A stretch of DNA of 64,000 nt from Mycolicibacter sinensis (GCF_001667375.1 NZ_LZIN01000033.1:1-64000); one strand, 5' to 3'. Shown: positions 27,702 through 38,370, counted from the stretch's first letter. The notes: generated from the letters alone by a model not told the origin. Made by a program: numbers and translations.

Positions 27702-28421
27702 ATGGGAGCAACAGCTGCGCAAGACGCTGCGCCAGAGGCCCGGGTGCTGGTCGTCGACGACGAGACCAACATCGTCGAGCTGCTGTCGGTCAGCCTCAAG
27801 TTCCAGGGGTTCGAGGTCTACACCGCCTCCAGCGGGCCGGCGGCGCTGGACCGTGCCCGGGAGGTCCGGCCGGACGCGGTGATCCTGGACGTGATGATGC
27901 CGGGGATGGACGGGTTCGGCGTGCTGCGCCGGCTGCGCGCCGACGGCATCGACGCCCCGGCGTTGTTCTTGACCGCGCGTGACTCGCTGCAGGACAAGAT
28001 CACCGGCCTGACCCTCGGCGGCGACGACTATGTGACCAAGCCGTTCTCCCTGGAGGAGGTGGTGGCCCGGCTGCGGGTCATCCTGCGCCGGGCGGGCAAG
28101 GGCGCGGGGGAGCCGCGCAACTCGCGGCTGACCTTCGCCGACATCGAACTCGACGAGGACACCCACGAGGTGTGGAAGGCCGGCCAGCCGGTGTCGCTGT
28201 CGCCGACCGAATTCACCTTGCTGCGCTATTTCGTGATCAACGCCGGCACCGTGCTGAGCAAGCCGAAGATCCTCGACCACGTCTGGCGCTACGACTTCGG
28301 CGGCGACGTCAACGTGGTCGAGTCCTATGTCTCCTATCTGCGCCGCAAGATCGACACCGGCGAGAAGCGCCTGCTGCATACGCTGCGCGGGGTGGGCTAT
28401 GTGCTGCGCGAGCCGCGGTGA
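27702..28421 (+). CDS. phoP: Two-component response regulator PhoP
   Basis: A 239-residue OmpR-family regulator, near-identical to M. tuberculosis PhoP after the first 10 residues. The receiver domain has the acidic pair VVDDE and phospho-acceptor Asp63 in ILDVMMPGMDG. The winged-helix domain (about 145-239) has LSPTEFTLLRYFV, the recognition helix NVVESYVSYLRRKID and the wing LLHTLRGVGYVLR. PhoP controls complex lipids, ESX-1 secretion and acid adaptation in mycobacteria. The ATG has GAGGGA about 9 bases upstream. phoR follows 47 bases after the stop. Confidence 0.96.
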   Translation: MGATAAQDAAPEARVLVVDDETNIVELLSVSLKFQGFEVYTASSGPAALDRAREVRPDAVILDVMMPGMDGFGVLRRLRADGIDAPALFLTARDSLQDKITGLTLGGDDYVTKPFSLEEVVARLRVILRRAGKGAGEPRNSRLTFADIELDEDTHEVWKAGQPVSLSPTEFTLLRYFVINAGTVLSKPKILDHVWRYDFGGDVNVVESYVSYLRRKIDTGEKRLLHTLRGVGYVLREPR

Positions 28422-28468
28422 ACCAATGTTGCCCATGATGGCCGGGCGAGGGGTTTAAGGCGAAGAAT

Positions 28469-29932
28469 ATGGGGATGGTGAAACCCCCTCGTGGTGTGCT
28501 GCCACTACGAGTCAGCCTGGTCGCGGCCACCCTGACGATGGTGGCCATCGGCTTGCTGGCGCAGGGGTACGCCGTCACGACCATCCTGCGGCACCGGCTG
28601 ATCAGCAGGATCGACGCCACGCTGATCGACGCGGCCCACGGCTGGGCGCTGGAGCAGCGTGGGCGGCCGCCGTCGAAGGAGGACGAGGATCCGAACACCG
28701 GCCGGCCGCCGACGAGCTTCTACGTCCGCGACGTCGACCCCGATGGCAGCGTCTGGACCGTCGTCAACGACCAGAACGCCGAGCCGCAGTTGCCGCCGGA
28801 CAACGACGTGGGCTCGGTACCGGTGACGATCGGCTCGGTCGACGGGTCGGGCGTGCAATGGCGGGCGCTGTCGGTGCACGGTGAGAACGGCAGGCTGATC
28901 ACCGTGGCCAGGGACCTTTCCGACCCCAAGGCCACACTGCGCTATCTGGCCTGGTCGCGGGTGGCGATCGGTGTTGGGGTGCTGCTGGTGCTGGGGACCG
29001 CCGGTTATGTGGTGGTCAACCGGAGCCTGCGCCCGTTGACCGAAGTCGAGCAGACCGCCGCGGCGATCGCCGCCGGCCAGTTGGACCGCCGGGTGCCCGA
29101 GCGCGATCCGCGTACCGAAGTCGGACGACTCTCGCTGGCGCTCAACGGCATGCTGGCGCAGATTCAGCAGGCGGTGGCGTCCTCGGTGGCCTCGGCGGAC
29201 AACGCGCGGGTCTCCGAGGAGCGGATGCGCCGGTTCATCACCGATGCCAGCCATGAGCTGCGCACACCGCTGACCACGATCCGCGGTTTCGCCGAGCTGT
29301 ACCGCCAGGGCGCGGCCCGCGACGTCGAGCTGCTGATGTCGCGCATCGAAAGCGAAGCCAGCCGGATGGGCCTGCTGGTCGAGGATCTGCTGTTGCTGGC
29401 CCGGATGGATGCCCAGCGGCCCTTGGACCGGAACTGGGTCGACCTGCTGGTGCTGGCCACCGACGCCGTGCACGACGCGCGCGCCATCGCGCCGAATCGG
29501 ACCGTCGAACTGGAGGTCTTCGACGGCCCGGGTACCCCGGAGGTGCTCGGTGACGAGGCCCGGCTGCGTCAGGTGCTGAGCAACCTGGTGTCCAACGCGC
29601 TGCAGCACACCCCCGAAGAGGCTGCGATCACCGTGCGGGTCGGCACCGACGGCGACGACGCGATCCTCGAGGTCGTCGACCAGGGGCCCGGTATGAGTGA
29701 ACAGGACGTACAGCGGGCCTTCGAGCGGTTCTTTCGCACCGACTCGTCGCGGGCGCGCGCCAGTGGCGGCACCGGGCTGGGACTCTCGATCGTCGACTCG
29801 CTGACCCGCGCGCATGGCGGCACCGTCACCGTGAGTTCCCCACCCGGCCAGGGCTGCACGTTTCGCGTCGCGGTCCCGCGTCTTGCCGACACGTCGGTCG
29901 ACATAGCCGAGCTGCCCGTCGAGATTCGCTGA
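28469..29932 (+). CDS. phoR: Sensor histidine kinase PhoR
   Basis: A 487-residue kinase. Two membrane helices (about 11-38 and 163-183) flank a 125-residue extracytoplasmic sensor domain. A HAMP linker follows (SLRPLTEVEQTAAAIAAGQLDRRVP). The dimerisation domain carries phospho-accepting His262 in DASHELRTPLT. The ATP-binding boxes are NLVSNALQHT (N), DQGPGM (G1) and GGTGLGLSIV (G2). The sensor domain is the part most different from M. tuberculosis PhoR. It forms an operon with phoP. Confidence 0.95.
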   Translation: MGMVKPPRGVLPLRVSLVAATLTMVAIGLLAQGYAVTTILRHRLISRIDATLIDAAHGWALEQRGRPPSKEDEDPNTGRPPTSFYVRDVDPDGSVWTVVNDQNAEPQLPPDNDVGSVPVTIGSVDGSGVQWRALSVHGENGRLITVARDLSDPKATLRYLAWSRVAIGVGVLLVLGTAGYVVVNRSLRPLTEVEQTAAAIAAGQLDRRVPERDPRTEVGRLSLALNGMLAQIQQAVASSVASADNARVSEERMRRFITDASHELRTPLTTIRGFAELYRQGAARDVELLMSRIESEASRMGLLVEDLLLLARMDAQRPLDRNWVDLLVLATDAVHDARAIAPNRTVELEVFDGPGTPEVLGDEARLRQVLSNLVSNALQHTPEEAAITVRVGTDGDDAILEVVDQGPGMSEQDVQRAFERFFRTDSSRARASGGTGLGLSIVDSLTRAHGGTVTVSSPPGQGCTFRVAVPRLADTSVDIAELPVEIR

Positions 29933-29935
29933 GCC

Positions 29936-30340
29936 TCAGGGCATTTCAGCCAGCGCGGCCTTGATCTTCGCTTGCGCCTCGTCGAGGGATTCCGGCGCCG
30001 GATTGCGGTCGACACCGGCAAAGCCGAAGTCGGACAAGCTGCGGGTCGGAAAGACGTGGACGTGCAGATGCGGGACCTCCAGGCCAGCGATGATCATGCC
30101 GGCGCGCTCGGTGTCGAACGCTGTGCACACCGCCTTGCCGATGCGCTGCGCCACGGCCATCACCTGTGCGAAGACGGCGCCGTCGACGTCTTGCCACTGG
30201 TCGATCTCGGCGCGCGGAACCACCAGCGTGTGGCCCTGGGTCATCGGTTCGATGGTCAGGAAACCGACGATGTCGTCGTCCTCGTAGACGAACCGGCCCG
30301 GCAGTTCCCGGTTGATGATCTTGGTGAACACGGTGCTCAT
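29936..30340 (-). CDS. HIT-family nucleotide hydrolase/transferase
   Basis: A 134-residue histidine-triad protein. The catalytic motif H-L-H-V-H-V-F lies near residue 95 and the N-terminal part [39 protein letters not shown] is typical of the Hint/HinT branch that hydrolyses AMP-lysine-like phosphoramidates. Convergent with phoR (3-base gap). M. tuberculosis has a HIT gene (Rv0759c) in the same place. Start taken at MSTVFTK; four upstream codons are possible. Confidence 0.9.
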   Translation of the reverse strand: MSTVFTKIINRELPGRFVYEDDDIVGFLTIEPMTQGHTLVVPRAEIDQWQDVDGAVFAQVMAVAQRIGKAVCTAFDTERAGMIIAGLEVPHLHVHVFPTRSLSDFGFAGVDRNPAPESLDEAQAKIKAALAEMP

Positions 30341-30453
30341 GGGTTTCAGCATATGCGCCGAGTCTCGGATTTAGCGGGGTGCGCTGCGTATTATCGAGAG
30401 CGAGCTGGCGCCGCCGGGCGCGAGCTCCACGCGCCATCGGTAGAGGAGATGAG

Positions 30454-30984
30454 ATGTCAGTTGTCACAACATTTCTCAGCAGCCCCGAGGCGGTCGGCAC
30501 CTGGACTCTGGATACCGGGCAGTCGAGTATTCGGTTCGAGAACGGCACGATGTGGGGCGCGCTGAAGGTGCGTGGCGCTTTCACCGATTTCTCCGGCAGC
30601 GGCGAGATCAAGGACGCCAAGACGGTGTCCGGCCGCGTCGACATCAAGGCTGCCTCGGTGAACACCGGCCTGGGTACCCGCGACCATGATCTGCGCCGGT
30701 CGAACTTCTTCGACACCGACCGCTACCCCGACATCACCGTCCAGGTCACCAGTGGGGAGCCGGCCGGGGGTGATGCCGCCCGGCTCAACGCCGAACTGAC
30801 CGTCAAGGGGATCACCGGACCGTTGCCGCTCAAGGTTGATGTCACCCCGATCGGCGACGGGGCCGTGCGGCTGACCACCGAGACGACCGTCACCCGCAAG
30901 CAGTTCGCCGTGGAGGGCAACTTTTTGGGCATGGTCGGCAACCGGACCCGGCTCAAGGCCAGCCTGGTGTTCCGGAAGGTCTAA
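30454..30984 (+). CDS. YceI-family lipid-binding-like protein
   Basis: A 176-residue YceI-fold protein, a lipocalin-like beta barrel that binds polyisoprenoids or other long hydrophobic chains. Motifs WTLDTGQSSIRFE, the conserved RDHDLRRSNFFDTDRYPDITVQVT and ELTVKGITGPLPLKV are characteristic. There is no signal peptide, so it is cytosolic. Ribosome site AGAGGAG lies just upstream of the ATG. It stands alone and ends at a long palindrome shared with adhB. Confidence 0.88.
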   Translation: MSVVTTFLSSPEAVGTWTLDTGQSSIRFENGTMWGALKVRGAFTDFSGSGEIKDAKTVSGRVDIKAASVNTGLGTRDHDLRRSNFFDTDRYPDITVQVTSGEPAGGDAARLNAELTVKGITGPLPLKVDVTPIGDGAVRLTTETTVTRKQFAVEGNFLGMVGNRTRLKASLVFRKV

Positions 30985-30990
30985 CCCTTG

Positions 30991-31053
30991 CGTTGACTCT
31001 GCGCGTACCAGGCAAAAGTGCGGGTAGGTCGCCTGGTACACGCAGAGTCAACG
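30991..31053. terminator. Long intergenic palindrome between convergent genes
   Basis: Two 23-base arms (30991-31013 and 31031-31053) are inverted repeats with one mismatch, separated by a 17-base loop. They fill the gap between the convergent yceI-like and adhB genes. The strong hairpin could end both transcripts; there is no long T-run. It could also be a mobile small palindromic repeat, so a genome-wide search is needed. Confidence 0.7.
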
Positions 31054-31057
31054 GTTA

Positions 31058-32188
31058 TTAGCGATCGGCGTCGGTGTAGCGGATGATCCCGCGAATGTTC
31101 TTGCCGTCCAGCATGTCCTGGTAACCGTCGTTGATCTGCTCCAGCTTGTACTGGCGGGTCACCATGTCGTCGAGGTTCAGCTTGCCCACCGAGTACATCG
31201 ACAGCAGCTGCGGGATGTCGTACTGCGGGTTTCCGCCGCCGAAGATGGTGCCCTGCAGGTTCTTCTGCAGCAACGTCAGCATCGCCAGGTTCAGTGTGAC
31301 CTGGTTGTCAAGCATGGACCCCATCGCGGTGAGCACGCAGGTGCCACCCTTGGCGGTCAGCACCATGTAGTTGTCGATGTCGGCACCGTGCACCTCGCCG
31401 ACAGTGACGATCACCTTGCGGGCCATCACGCCGTGGGTGACCTCCATCATGCCGCCCATCGCGGCGAAGATATCCGGGTAGACGTGGGTGGCGCCGAACT
31501 TGAGCGCCTGGTCGCGCTTCCACTCCACCGGGTCGATGACGAAGATGTTGCGGGCACCGGCGTTGACCGCACCCTGCAGCGCCGACATGCCTACCCCGCC
31601 GACACCCACGATCGCAACGTCCTCACCGGGGCGGATGTCGGCGCTGCGGACCGCCGACCCGTAGCCGGTGGTGACACCGCAGCCGACCAGGCACGCCACC
31701 TCGAACGGGATCGACGGGTCGATCTTCACCACCGAGGACTTGTGCACCACCATCCACGGCGAGAACGTGCCCAGCAGCGTCATCGGGTAGACGCCCTGGC
31801 CGCGGGCCGTGACGCGGAAGGTGCCGTCGCTGACCGCCACGCCGTTGAGCAGCCCGGCGCCCAGGTCGCACAGGTTGCGCAGTCCGGACTGACAGGTCGG
31901 ACACACGCCACAGGACGGGATGAAAGACAGCACCACGTGGTCGCCGGGGGCGATGTCTTCCACCCCGGGTCCGACCTCGGTGACGATGCCGGCGCCCTCG
32001 TGGCCGCCGAGGACCGGGAAGCCGGCCATCGGGATGCTGCCGGTCATCAGGTGGTGGTCGGAGTGGCACATTCCGGCCGCCTCCATCTGGATCTTGACCT
32101 CGTCTTTCTGGGGGTCACCGATCTCGATCTCCTCGACCGACCACGGCTTGTTGAACTCCCAGAGCAACGCACCCTTTGTCTTCACCAC
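31058..32188 (-). CDS. adhB: Zinc-dependent alcohol dehydrogenase AdhB
   Basis: A 376-residue type III zinc alcohol dehydrogenase matching Rv0761c in size and place. Catalytic zinc ligands lie in GMCHSDHH and GGHEGAG; structural zinc cysteines in CGVCPTCQSGLRNLC. The nucleotide fold is VAIVGVGGVGMSALQGAVNAGA with a following Asp (VIDPVEWK). Mycobacterial members use NAD or a bound cofactor and oxidise a range of primary alcohols. The start is one of two consecutive GTG codons. It is downstream in the cyp51 cluster but separated by about 140 bases. Confidence 0.9.
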   Translation of the reverse strand: MVKTKGALLWEFNKPWSVEEIEIGDPQKDEVKIQMEAAGMCHSDHHLMTGSIPMAGFPVLGGHEGAGIVTEVGPGVEDIAPGDHVVLSFIPSCGVCPTCQSGLRNLCDLGAGLLNGVAVSDGTFRVTARGQGVYPMTLLGTFSPWMVVHKSSVVKIDPSIPFEVACLVGCGVTTGYGSAVRSADIRPGEDVAIVGVGGVGMSALQGAVNAGARNIFVIDPVEWKRDQALKFGATHVYPDIFAAMGGMMEVTHGVMARKVIVTVGEVHGADIDNYMVLTAKGGTCVLTAMGSMLDNQVTLNLAMLTLLQKNLQGTIFGGGNPQYDIPQLLSMYSVGKLNLDDMVTRQYKLEQINDGYQDMLDGKNIRGIIRYTDADR

Positions 32189-32325
32189 GAACCTGCTTTC
32201 ATCTCGGATATCCGGCTAGAGAACGGCCCCGGCCTGGCTCGGGACGTCGGGCAGCCCACCCGTCGCAGCCTATCGCCGACTACCACGTCGCGGGAAGATT
32301 CTGTTCGAATCGCGCATCGCCGCGA

Positions 32326-33564
32326 TCAGCCGTGGTAGGAGACTTGCAAGTCTTTGACCCCGTTGATCCAGCCGGAGCGGAGTCGTTGCGGCTCGGCGAG
32401 TTTGGCGATGTCGGGCAGCTGAGTGGCGATCTCATCGAACATCAGCCGGATCTCCATGCGGGCCAGGTTGGCGCCGATGCAGTAGTGCGTGCCCTGCCCG
32501 CCGAACGCCAGGTGCGGATTGGGATCCCGCAGGATGTCGAAGTCGAACGGCCGGTCGAAGACCTCTTCGTCGAAGTTCGCCGAGCTGTAGAACAGCCCCA
32601 CCCGCTGCCCCTGTCCGACGGCCACTCCGCCGAGTTCGGTATCGACCTTGGCAGTGCGCTGAAAACAGTGCACCGGCGTGGCCCAGCGGACGATCTCGTC
32701 GACAGCGGTCTCGGGCCGTTCGCGCTTGTAGAGCTCCCACTGGTCGGGGTTCTCCGCGAACGCATTGATGCCGTGGGTCATGGCGTTGCGGGTGGTTTCG
32801 TTGCCCGCCACCGCCAACAGGATCACGAAGAACGCGAACTCGGTCTCGCCCAGTGACTCGCCGTCGATGTCGGCCTGCACCAGCCGCGTGACGATGTCGT
32901 CGGCCGGACAGCGCCGCCGCTGCTCGGCCATGGTGTAGGCGTAGCCCATCAACTCGGCGTTGGCCATCGCCGGATCGGAGTCGAAATCCGGGTCGTCGGT
33001 GTTCATGATCGAGTTGGTCCAGTGAAACAGCTTCTCCCGGTCGGCCTCGGGCACCCCGATCAGATCGGCGATCGCCAACAGCGGCAGTTGCATTGCGATG
33101 TCATCGACGAAGTTGCCGCTGTTTTTCTCGGCGGCGGCGGCGACGATGTCGCGGGCCGACTGGGCGAGCTTCTCCTCGAGCGCACCGACGGAGCGCGGGG
33201 TGAACAGCCGGGAGACCAGCTTGCGCAGCCGGGTGTGCTCGGGCGGGTCATGATTGATCAACAGTGCCTTGGTCAGCTCCAGCTGGTCGGCGGTGATGCC
33301 CTCGGGCAGCCGCATCACCGCACCCTTGGCGTTGGTCGACCACACCTCGTTGTCGCGCGAAATCTCTTTGATGTGCTGGTGTTTGCTGACCACCCAGTAG
33401 CCGCCGTCGTCGAAGATGTTGCTGTGCGCGGGCTGCTCGTTCCACCAGACCGGAGCGGTCTTGCGCAGCTCGGCGAACTCGGCGATCGGCATGCCGTGCA
33501 ATAGGACATCCGGATCGGTGAAGTCGAAACCGGGTCCGAACGGACAGGACGGTGTGTACGTCAC
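32326..33564 (-). CDS. CYP125-like cytochrome P450
   Basis: A 412-residue P450 strongly resembling CYP125 (steroid C26/C27 terminal hydroxylase): GFDFTDPD, IAEFAELRKTAPVWWNEQP, HTRLRKLVSRLFTPR, the I-helix AVAGNETTRNA, DEIVRWATPVHCFQRTA, and heme loop FGGQGTHYCIGANLARM, ending LRSGWINGVKDLQVSY. CYP125 begins oxidation of the cholesterol side chain. GTG start overlapping the upstream stop (GTGA). The ferredoxin two genes upstream is a possible redox partner. In M. tuberculosis no P450 lies between adhB and Rv0762c, so this is an addition here. Family assignment is from sequence memory; the exact subfamily is open. Confidence 0.85.
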   Translation of the reverse strand: MTYTPSCPFGPGFDFTDPDVLLHGMPIAEFAELRKTAPVWWNEQPAHSNIFDDGGYWVVSKHQHIKEISRDNEVWSTNAKGAVMRLPEGITADQLELTKALLINHDPPEHTRLRKLVSRLFTPRSVGALEEKLAQSARDIVAAAAEKNSGNFVDDIAMQLPLLAIADLIGVPEADREKLFHWTNSIMNTDDPDFDSDPAMANAELMGYAYTMAEQRRRCPADDIVTRLVQADIDGESLGETEFAFFVILLAVAGNETTRNAMTHGINAFAENPDQWELYKRERPETAVDEIVRWATPVHCFQRTAKVDTELGGVAVGQGQRVGLFYSSANFDEEVFDRPFDFDILRDPNPHLAFGGQGTHYCIGANLARMEIRLMFDEIATQLPDIAKLAEPQRLRSGWINGVKDLQVSYHG

Positions 33565-34112
33565 CACAGCGGAACCGGTGCCTTGCCCAGCGGGTAGTAG
33601 CCGGGGATCTTCTCGCCGGCCAGGCTGCGTTCGATGCGCTTTTGCATGCCCGCCGACAGTTTGCCCGCCTTGATCAGGTCCATGTAGAGGGCCGAGACGT
33701 GGCCGAAGTCGAAGAAGTCCCGCTGCCAGTTGAACTTTCCGTCGCCCGCGTAGCGGAACCAGCTGCCGCCGATCCCGTAGATCTCGCGTTCTTCGTCGGC
33801 GGCTTCTCCTATTTTGGCGACCTGCTTCCAGAAACCGACGATCTCGCCCTGCCGGTCGTCGATGATCACCTTCTGGTACGGGTAGGTCCAGCCGTGCAGG
33901 CCCTCCATCTCCTGGCCGAGCGCGATGTCGCGGATCTCGTCGATGCCGACGCACATGACGTCTTCCTTGGGGCCTATGTTCCAGCCGTAGGTCGCGTCAT
34001 CGGTGTAGAAGGCCGCCAGATTGCGCCAGTCGCCGGCCTTTTCGGCGTCGCGGTTGGCCTGTAGCCAGCGGTCGACGACGTCTTCGAGTTCTTCGCGGGG
34101 GAACGGGGCCAT
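33561..34112 (-). CDS. SnoaL-like/NTF2-fold protein (Rv0762c-like)
   Basis: A 183-residue protein with the NTF2/SnoaL cone fold (VVDRWLQANRDAEKAGDWRNLAAFYTDDATYGWNIGPKED) and a C-terminal helical extension (GHVSALYMDLIKAGKLSAGMQKRIERSLAGEKIPGYYPLG). It sits between the ferredoxin gene (3-base gap) and the P450 it overlaps. By position it is the counterpart of Rv0762c. Role unknown; context suggests a sterol- or terpenoid-like substrate. Confidence 0.8.
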   Translation of the reverse strand: MAPFPREELEDVVDRWLQANRDAEKAGDWRNLAAFYTDDATYGWNIGPKEDVMCVGIDEIRDIALGQEMEGLHGWTYPYQKVIIDDRQGEIVGFWKQVAKIGEAADEEREIYGIGGSWFRYAGDGKFNWQRDFFDFGHVSALYMDLIKAGKLSAGMQKRIERSLAGEKIPGYYPLGKAPVPLW

Positions 34113-34115
34113 CTT

Positions 34116-35688
<1,573 letters not shown>

Positions 35689-35692
<4 letters not shown>

Positions 35693-36516
35693 TGCGGCAT
35701 TCCTTCCTCACCCAATTGCAGGTGCTGACGGTCGGCGGCGGTGTCGTGCAACGGCGCCTCCGGCTGCACCTCCAGGTCGACGATGTGCGCCCCGCGCGGT
35801 GTCTCCGCGACGAAGGCGATGGCCCGGGCCAGGTCTTGCGGGCGAAGGAAATAACTGTGCCGGGCCTGCCCCCACTTGGCCCAGTCTTCGAGCATCGGAC
35901 CCACCTGCTCGGCGGAGAGCTTCCAGCCCATCTCGGTCAGGGTCGGGCCGGGATGCACGATCGAGGCCCGAACGCCGGTGCCCTCCAACTCCATCCGCAT
36001 GTTCTTGACCATCGCGACCAGCGCGGCCTTCGCGGCGCCGTAGGCGCCCATGTGCGGGCGCTGCTGCAGCGCTACGTCGGAGCCGACGAAGATCACGTCG
36101 CCGCGGCGGCGGGCCACCATGTCCGGCACCACCGCGGTGGCGAGCCGGTTGGCGCCGATCAAGTGCACCTGAATCTGGTCGTTGAACGCCTCGGTACTCA
36201 GCTCATGGATACGTCCGGGGAACATGTCGCCGGCGCCGGAGACCAGCAGCTCGATCTCTCCGAGCGCGTCGATGCTCTGGGACACAAAGGATTTCACCGA
36301 ATCGACGTCGGTGACGTCCAGTGGGAAGGCGACCGCCTCGCCGCCCTCGCCGCGGATCTTGTCGACCAGCTCGGTGAGCTTCTCGGTCCGCCGGGCGCCC
36401 AACGCCACCGGGAAGCCGCGGCGGGCCAGCTCTTCTGCGGTGGCGGCACCGATGCCTGAGGACGCACCCGCGACGATAGCGGGCCGCCGGGCCGGGGGTG
36501 GATCAAAACGTGGCAC
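35689..36516 (-). CDS. Short-chain dehydrogenase of the CYP51 operon (Rv0765c-like)
   Basis: A 275-residue SDR with cofactor motif AGASSGIGAATAEELA, SGAGDM at the NNAG position, Ser in IFVGSDVA and YGAAKAALVAMVKNM (Tyr/Lys). Its start codon directly abuts the cyp123 stop and its stop overlaps the cyp51 start. It may oxidise or reduce a CYP product; substrate unknown. Confidence 0.87.
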
Positions 36517-37755
36517 TTAGGCCTCCTTGACGGTGATCGGGAGGTCGGCGAAGCCGCGCACGTTGGAGGAATGCACCCGCACGGCGTTGGCTTCGTCGAC
36601 CTGGTAGTCGCTGATCCGGTTGAACAGTTCTTCCAGCGCCACCCGGGCTTCCATCCGAGCCAGGTGTGCACCGAGGCAGAAGTGGGCGCCGCTGCCGAAA
36701 CTGAGCAGCTTGGAGCCGATGTCACGGCCGATCCGGAATTCGTCGGGGGACTCGAAGACCCGCTCGTCGCGGTTTCCGGAGCCGGGCAGCAACAGCACCA
36801 CGTCACCGGCCGGAATTGTGGTGTCGTGCAGCGTGTAGTCCTGCGCGGCGGTGCGCGCCAGGATCTGGCTGGGGGTGTCGTAGCGCAGCGTCTCCTCCAC
36901 CCACAGCGGGATGCGGGAGTGGTCGGCGAACACCGACGTCAGCTGGTCGCGGTTGCGGTGGCCCCAGTACACGGAGCTGCCCAGCAGCTTGGTGGTGGTC
37001 TCATTGCCGGCGATCACCATCAGGAACAGGAACGCCAGGATTTCCTGGTCGCCGAGCCGGTCCCCGTCGACCTCGGTTTCCAGCAGCGCCGAGGTCAGAT
37101 TGTCCGCCGGGGTCTTCTTGAAGTCGGCGATCATCTCGTTGTAGTAGGTCATCAGATCCACCGACGCCTGGATCGCCGACGGCGGGACATCGGTCACCCC
37201 GTCCTCGCGGTGCAGCACGCCGTCGGCCAGCCCACGGATGCGCGCGCGGTCGGCTTCGGGGACACCCATCAGCTCGGAGATCACGTCCATCGGCAGCTTG
37301 CCGGCGAAGTCGTTGATGAAGTCGAACGAGCAGGTGCCGCGCGCGCCGGGCTGGATCGCGGTGTCCAGATGCTGGCGTGCCAGCCGCACCACCTGCGGTT
37401 CGAGCTCGCGGATCCGGCGCGGGGTGAAGCCCTTGGACACCAGGGTGCGAAGCCGCAGGTGCTGCGGGTCGTCCATCGCCAGAAACGACATCACCAGCTG
37501 GGCGTGCGGGCCGCGGGAGACCGGGTCCAGCGAGACACCGTCGCGGTTGGACAGCGCGTCGCTGTTGCGAAACCCTTGCAGCACATCCTGATGACGCGAG
37601 ATCGCCCAGAAGTTCAGCTCCTCGTTGTGATACACCGGCGCTTCGTCGCGCAGTCGCCGGTAGTACGGGAACGGGTCCTCGTGAAAGTCGTAGTCGTAGG
37701 GGTTGAGGACCGGTGGACCAGACGTCTTGGAAGTCATAGCCGGCAGGACCATCAT
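36517..37755 (-). CDS. cyp123: Cytochrome P450 CYP123
   Basis: A 412-residue P450 with I-helix VIAGNETTTKLLGS, ETLRYDTPSQILART (ExxR) and heme loop FGSGAHFCLGAHLARME. Position between the TetR gene and the cyp51-side SDR matches Rv0766c (cyp123). Start overlaps the TetR stop (ATGA). Its substrate is unknown in the literature I recall. Confidence 0.9.
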   Translation of the reverse strand: MMVLPAMTSKTSGPPVLNPYDYDFHEDPFPYYRRLRDEAPVYHNEELNFWAISRHQDVLQGFRNSDALSNRDGVSLDPVSRGPHAQLVMSFLAMDDPQHLRLRTLVSKGFTPRRIRELEPQVVRLARQHLDTAIQPGARGTCSFDFINDFAGKLPMDVISELMGVPEADRARIRGLADGVLHREDGVTDVPPSAIQASVDLMTYYNEMIADFKKTPADNLTSALLETEVDGDRLGDQEILAFLFLMVIAGNETTTKLLGSSVYWGHRNRDQLTSVFADHSRIPLWVEETLRYDTPSQILARTAAQDYTLHDTTIPAGDVVLLLPGSGNRDERVFESPDEFRIGRDIGSKLLSFGSGAHFCLGAHLARMEARVALEELFNRISDYQVDEANAVRVHSSNVRGFADLPITVKEA

Positions 37756-38363
37756 TGGCCTCCTGATTCGAGGATCAGGCTGACCACGTAGGCCAGCCGA
37801 TCGGTGATCTGGTGGTAGGTGAAGGCGCCGCTGCCAGCGTTGACCAGGGCGCCGAAGAACGTCATCTCCAACGCCGAGACCTGCCGGGGATCCGCGCCCG
37901 GTCCCATTGCCGAGGTGATGCGCCGGTGGATCTCCGCGCCGATCCGGTCGCGCACCGTGCGCACCGCGGGGTCACCGCTGCCGCTGAGCAGTGCCGCCGT
38001 GCAGGCCGCCGCGACCTCGGGCTCGTCGGCGACCACCAGCGCCAGGTGCCGCAGCGCCTGGTTGACGCGCTGGGGCATCGGCTCGTTGACGTCGGTGAAG
38101 TAGGGCACCTGACGGACCAGGTCCAGGTAGACCTCGGCGATCAGGTGGTTCTTCGACGAGAAGTAGGTGTAGGCGGTCGCCGGCGCGACCTTGGCCCGGG
38201 CGGCGACTGCGCGCACGGTCAGGTCTGCGTAGGACTTCTCGCGCAACATCTCCACGCCGGCGGTCAGCACCTTGCGGAAGGTCTCTTCCTGGCGACGGTT
38301 GCGGGCCCCGCCATTCGACGAGCCGTTCGCCAATGTGACTGCCGCCACCGATTCGCTGGACAC
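37752..38363 (-). CDS. TetR-family regulator of the cyp123-cyp51 operon (Rv0767c-like)
   Basis: A 203-residue TetR regulator. HTH: FRKVLTAGVEMLREKSYADLTVRAVAARAKVAPATAYTYFSSKNHLIAEVY. I choose the GTG at 38363 because it gives the usual length and starts just before the conserved segment; longer versions read through an unlikely N-terminus. A perfect palindrome (38357-38370) overlaps this start and a second copy lies towards aldA. The protein likely represses both divergent operons. It is the first gene of the leftward operon. Confidence 0.85.
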   Translation of the reverse strand: MSSESVAAVTLANGSSNGGARNRRQEETFRKVLTAGVEMLREKSYADLTVRAVAARAKVAPATAYTYFSSKNHLIAEVYLDLVRQVPYFTDVNEPMPQRVNQALRHLALVVADEPEVAAACTAALLSGSGDPAVRTVRDRIGAEIHRRITSAMGPGADPRQVSALEMTFFGALVNAGSGAFTYHQITDRLAYVVSLILESGGQ

Positions 38364-38370
38364 CTGTCCA
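38357..38370. promoter_or_regulatory. TetR operator candidate O1
   Basis: TGGACACCTGTCCA is a perfect inverted repeat (6-bp arms, 2-base centre). It overlaps the start of the tetR gene and shares its core xGGACAnnTGTCCA with a second site 110 bases away. Confidence 0.68.
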
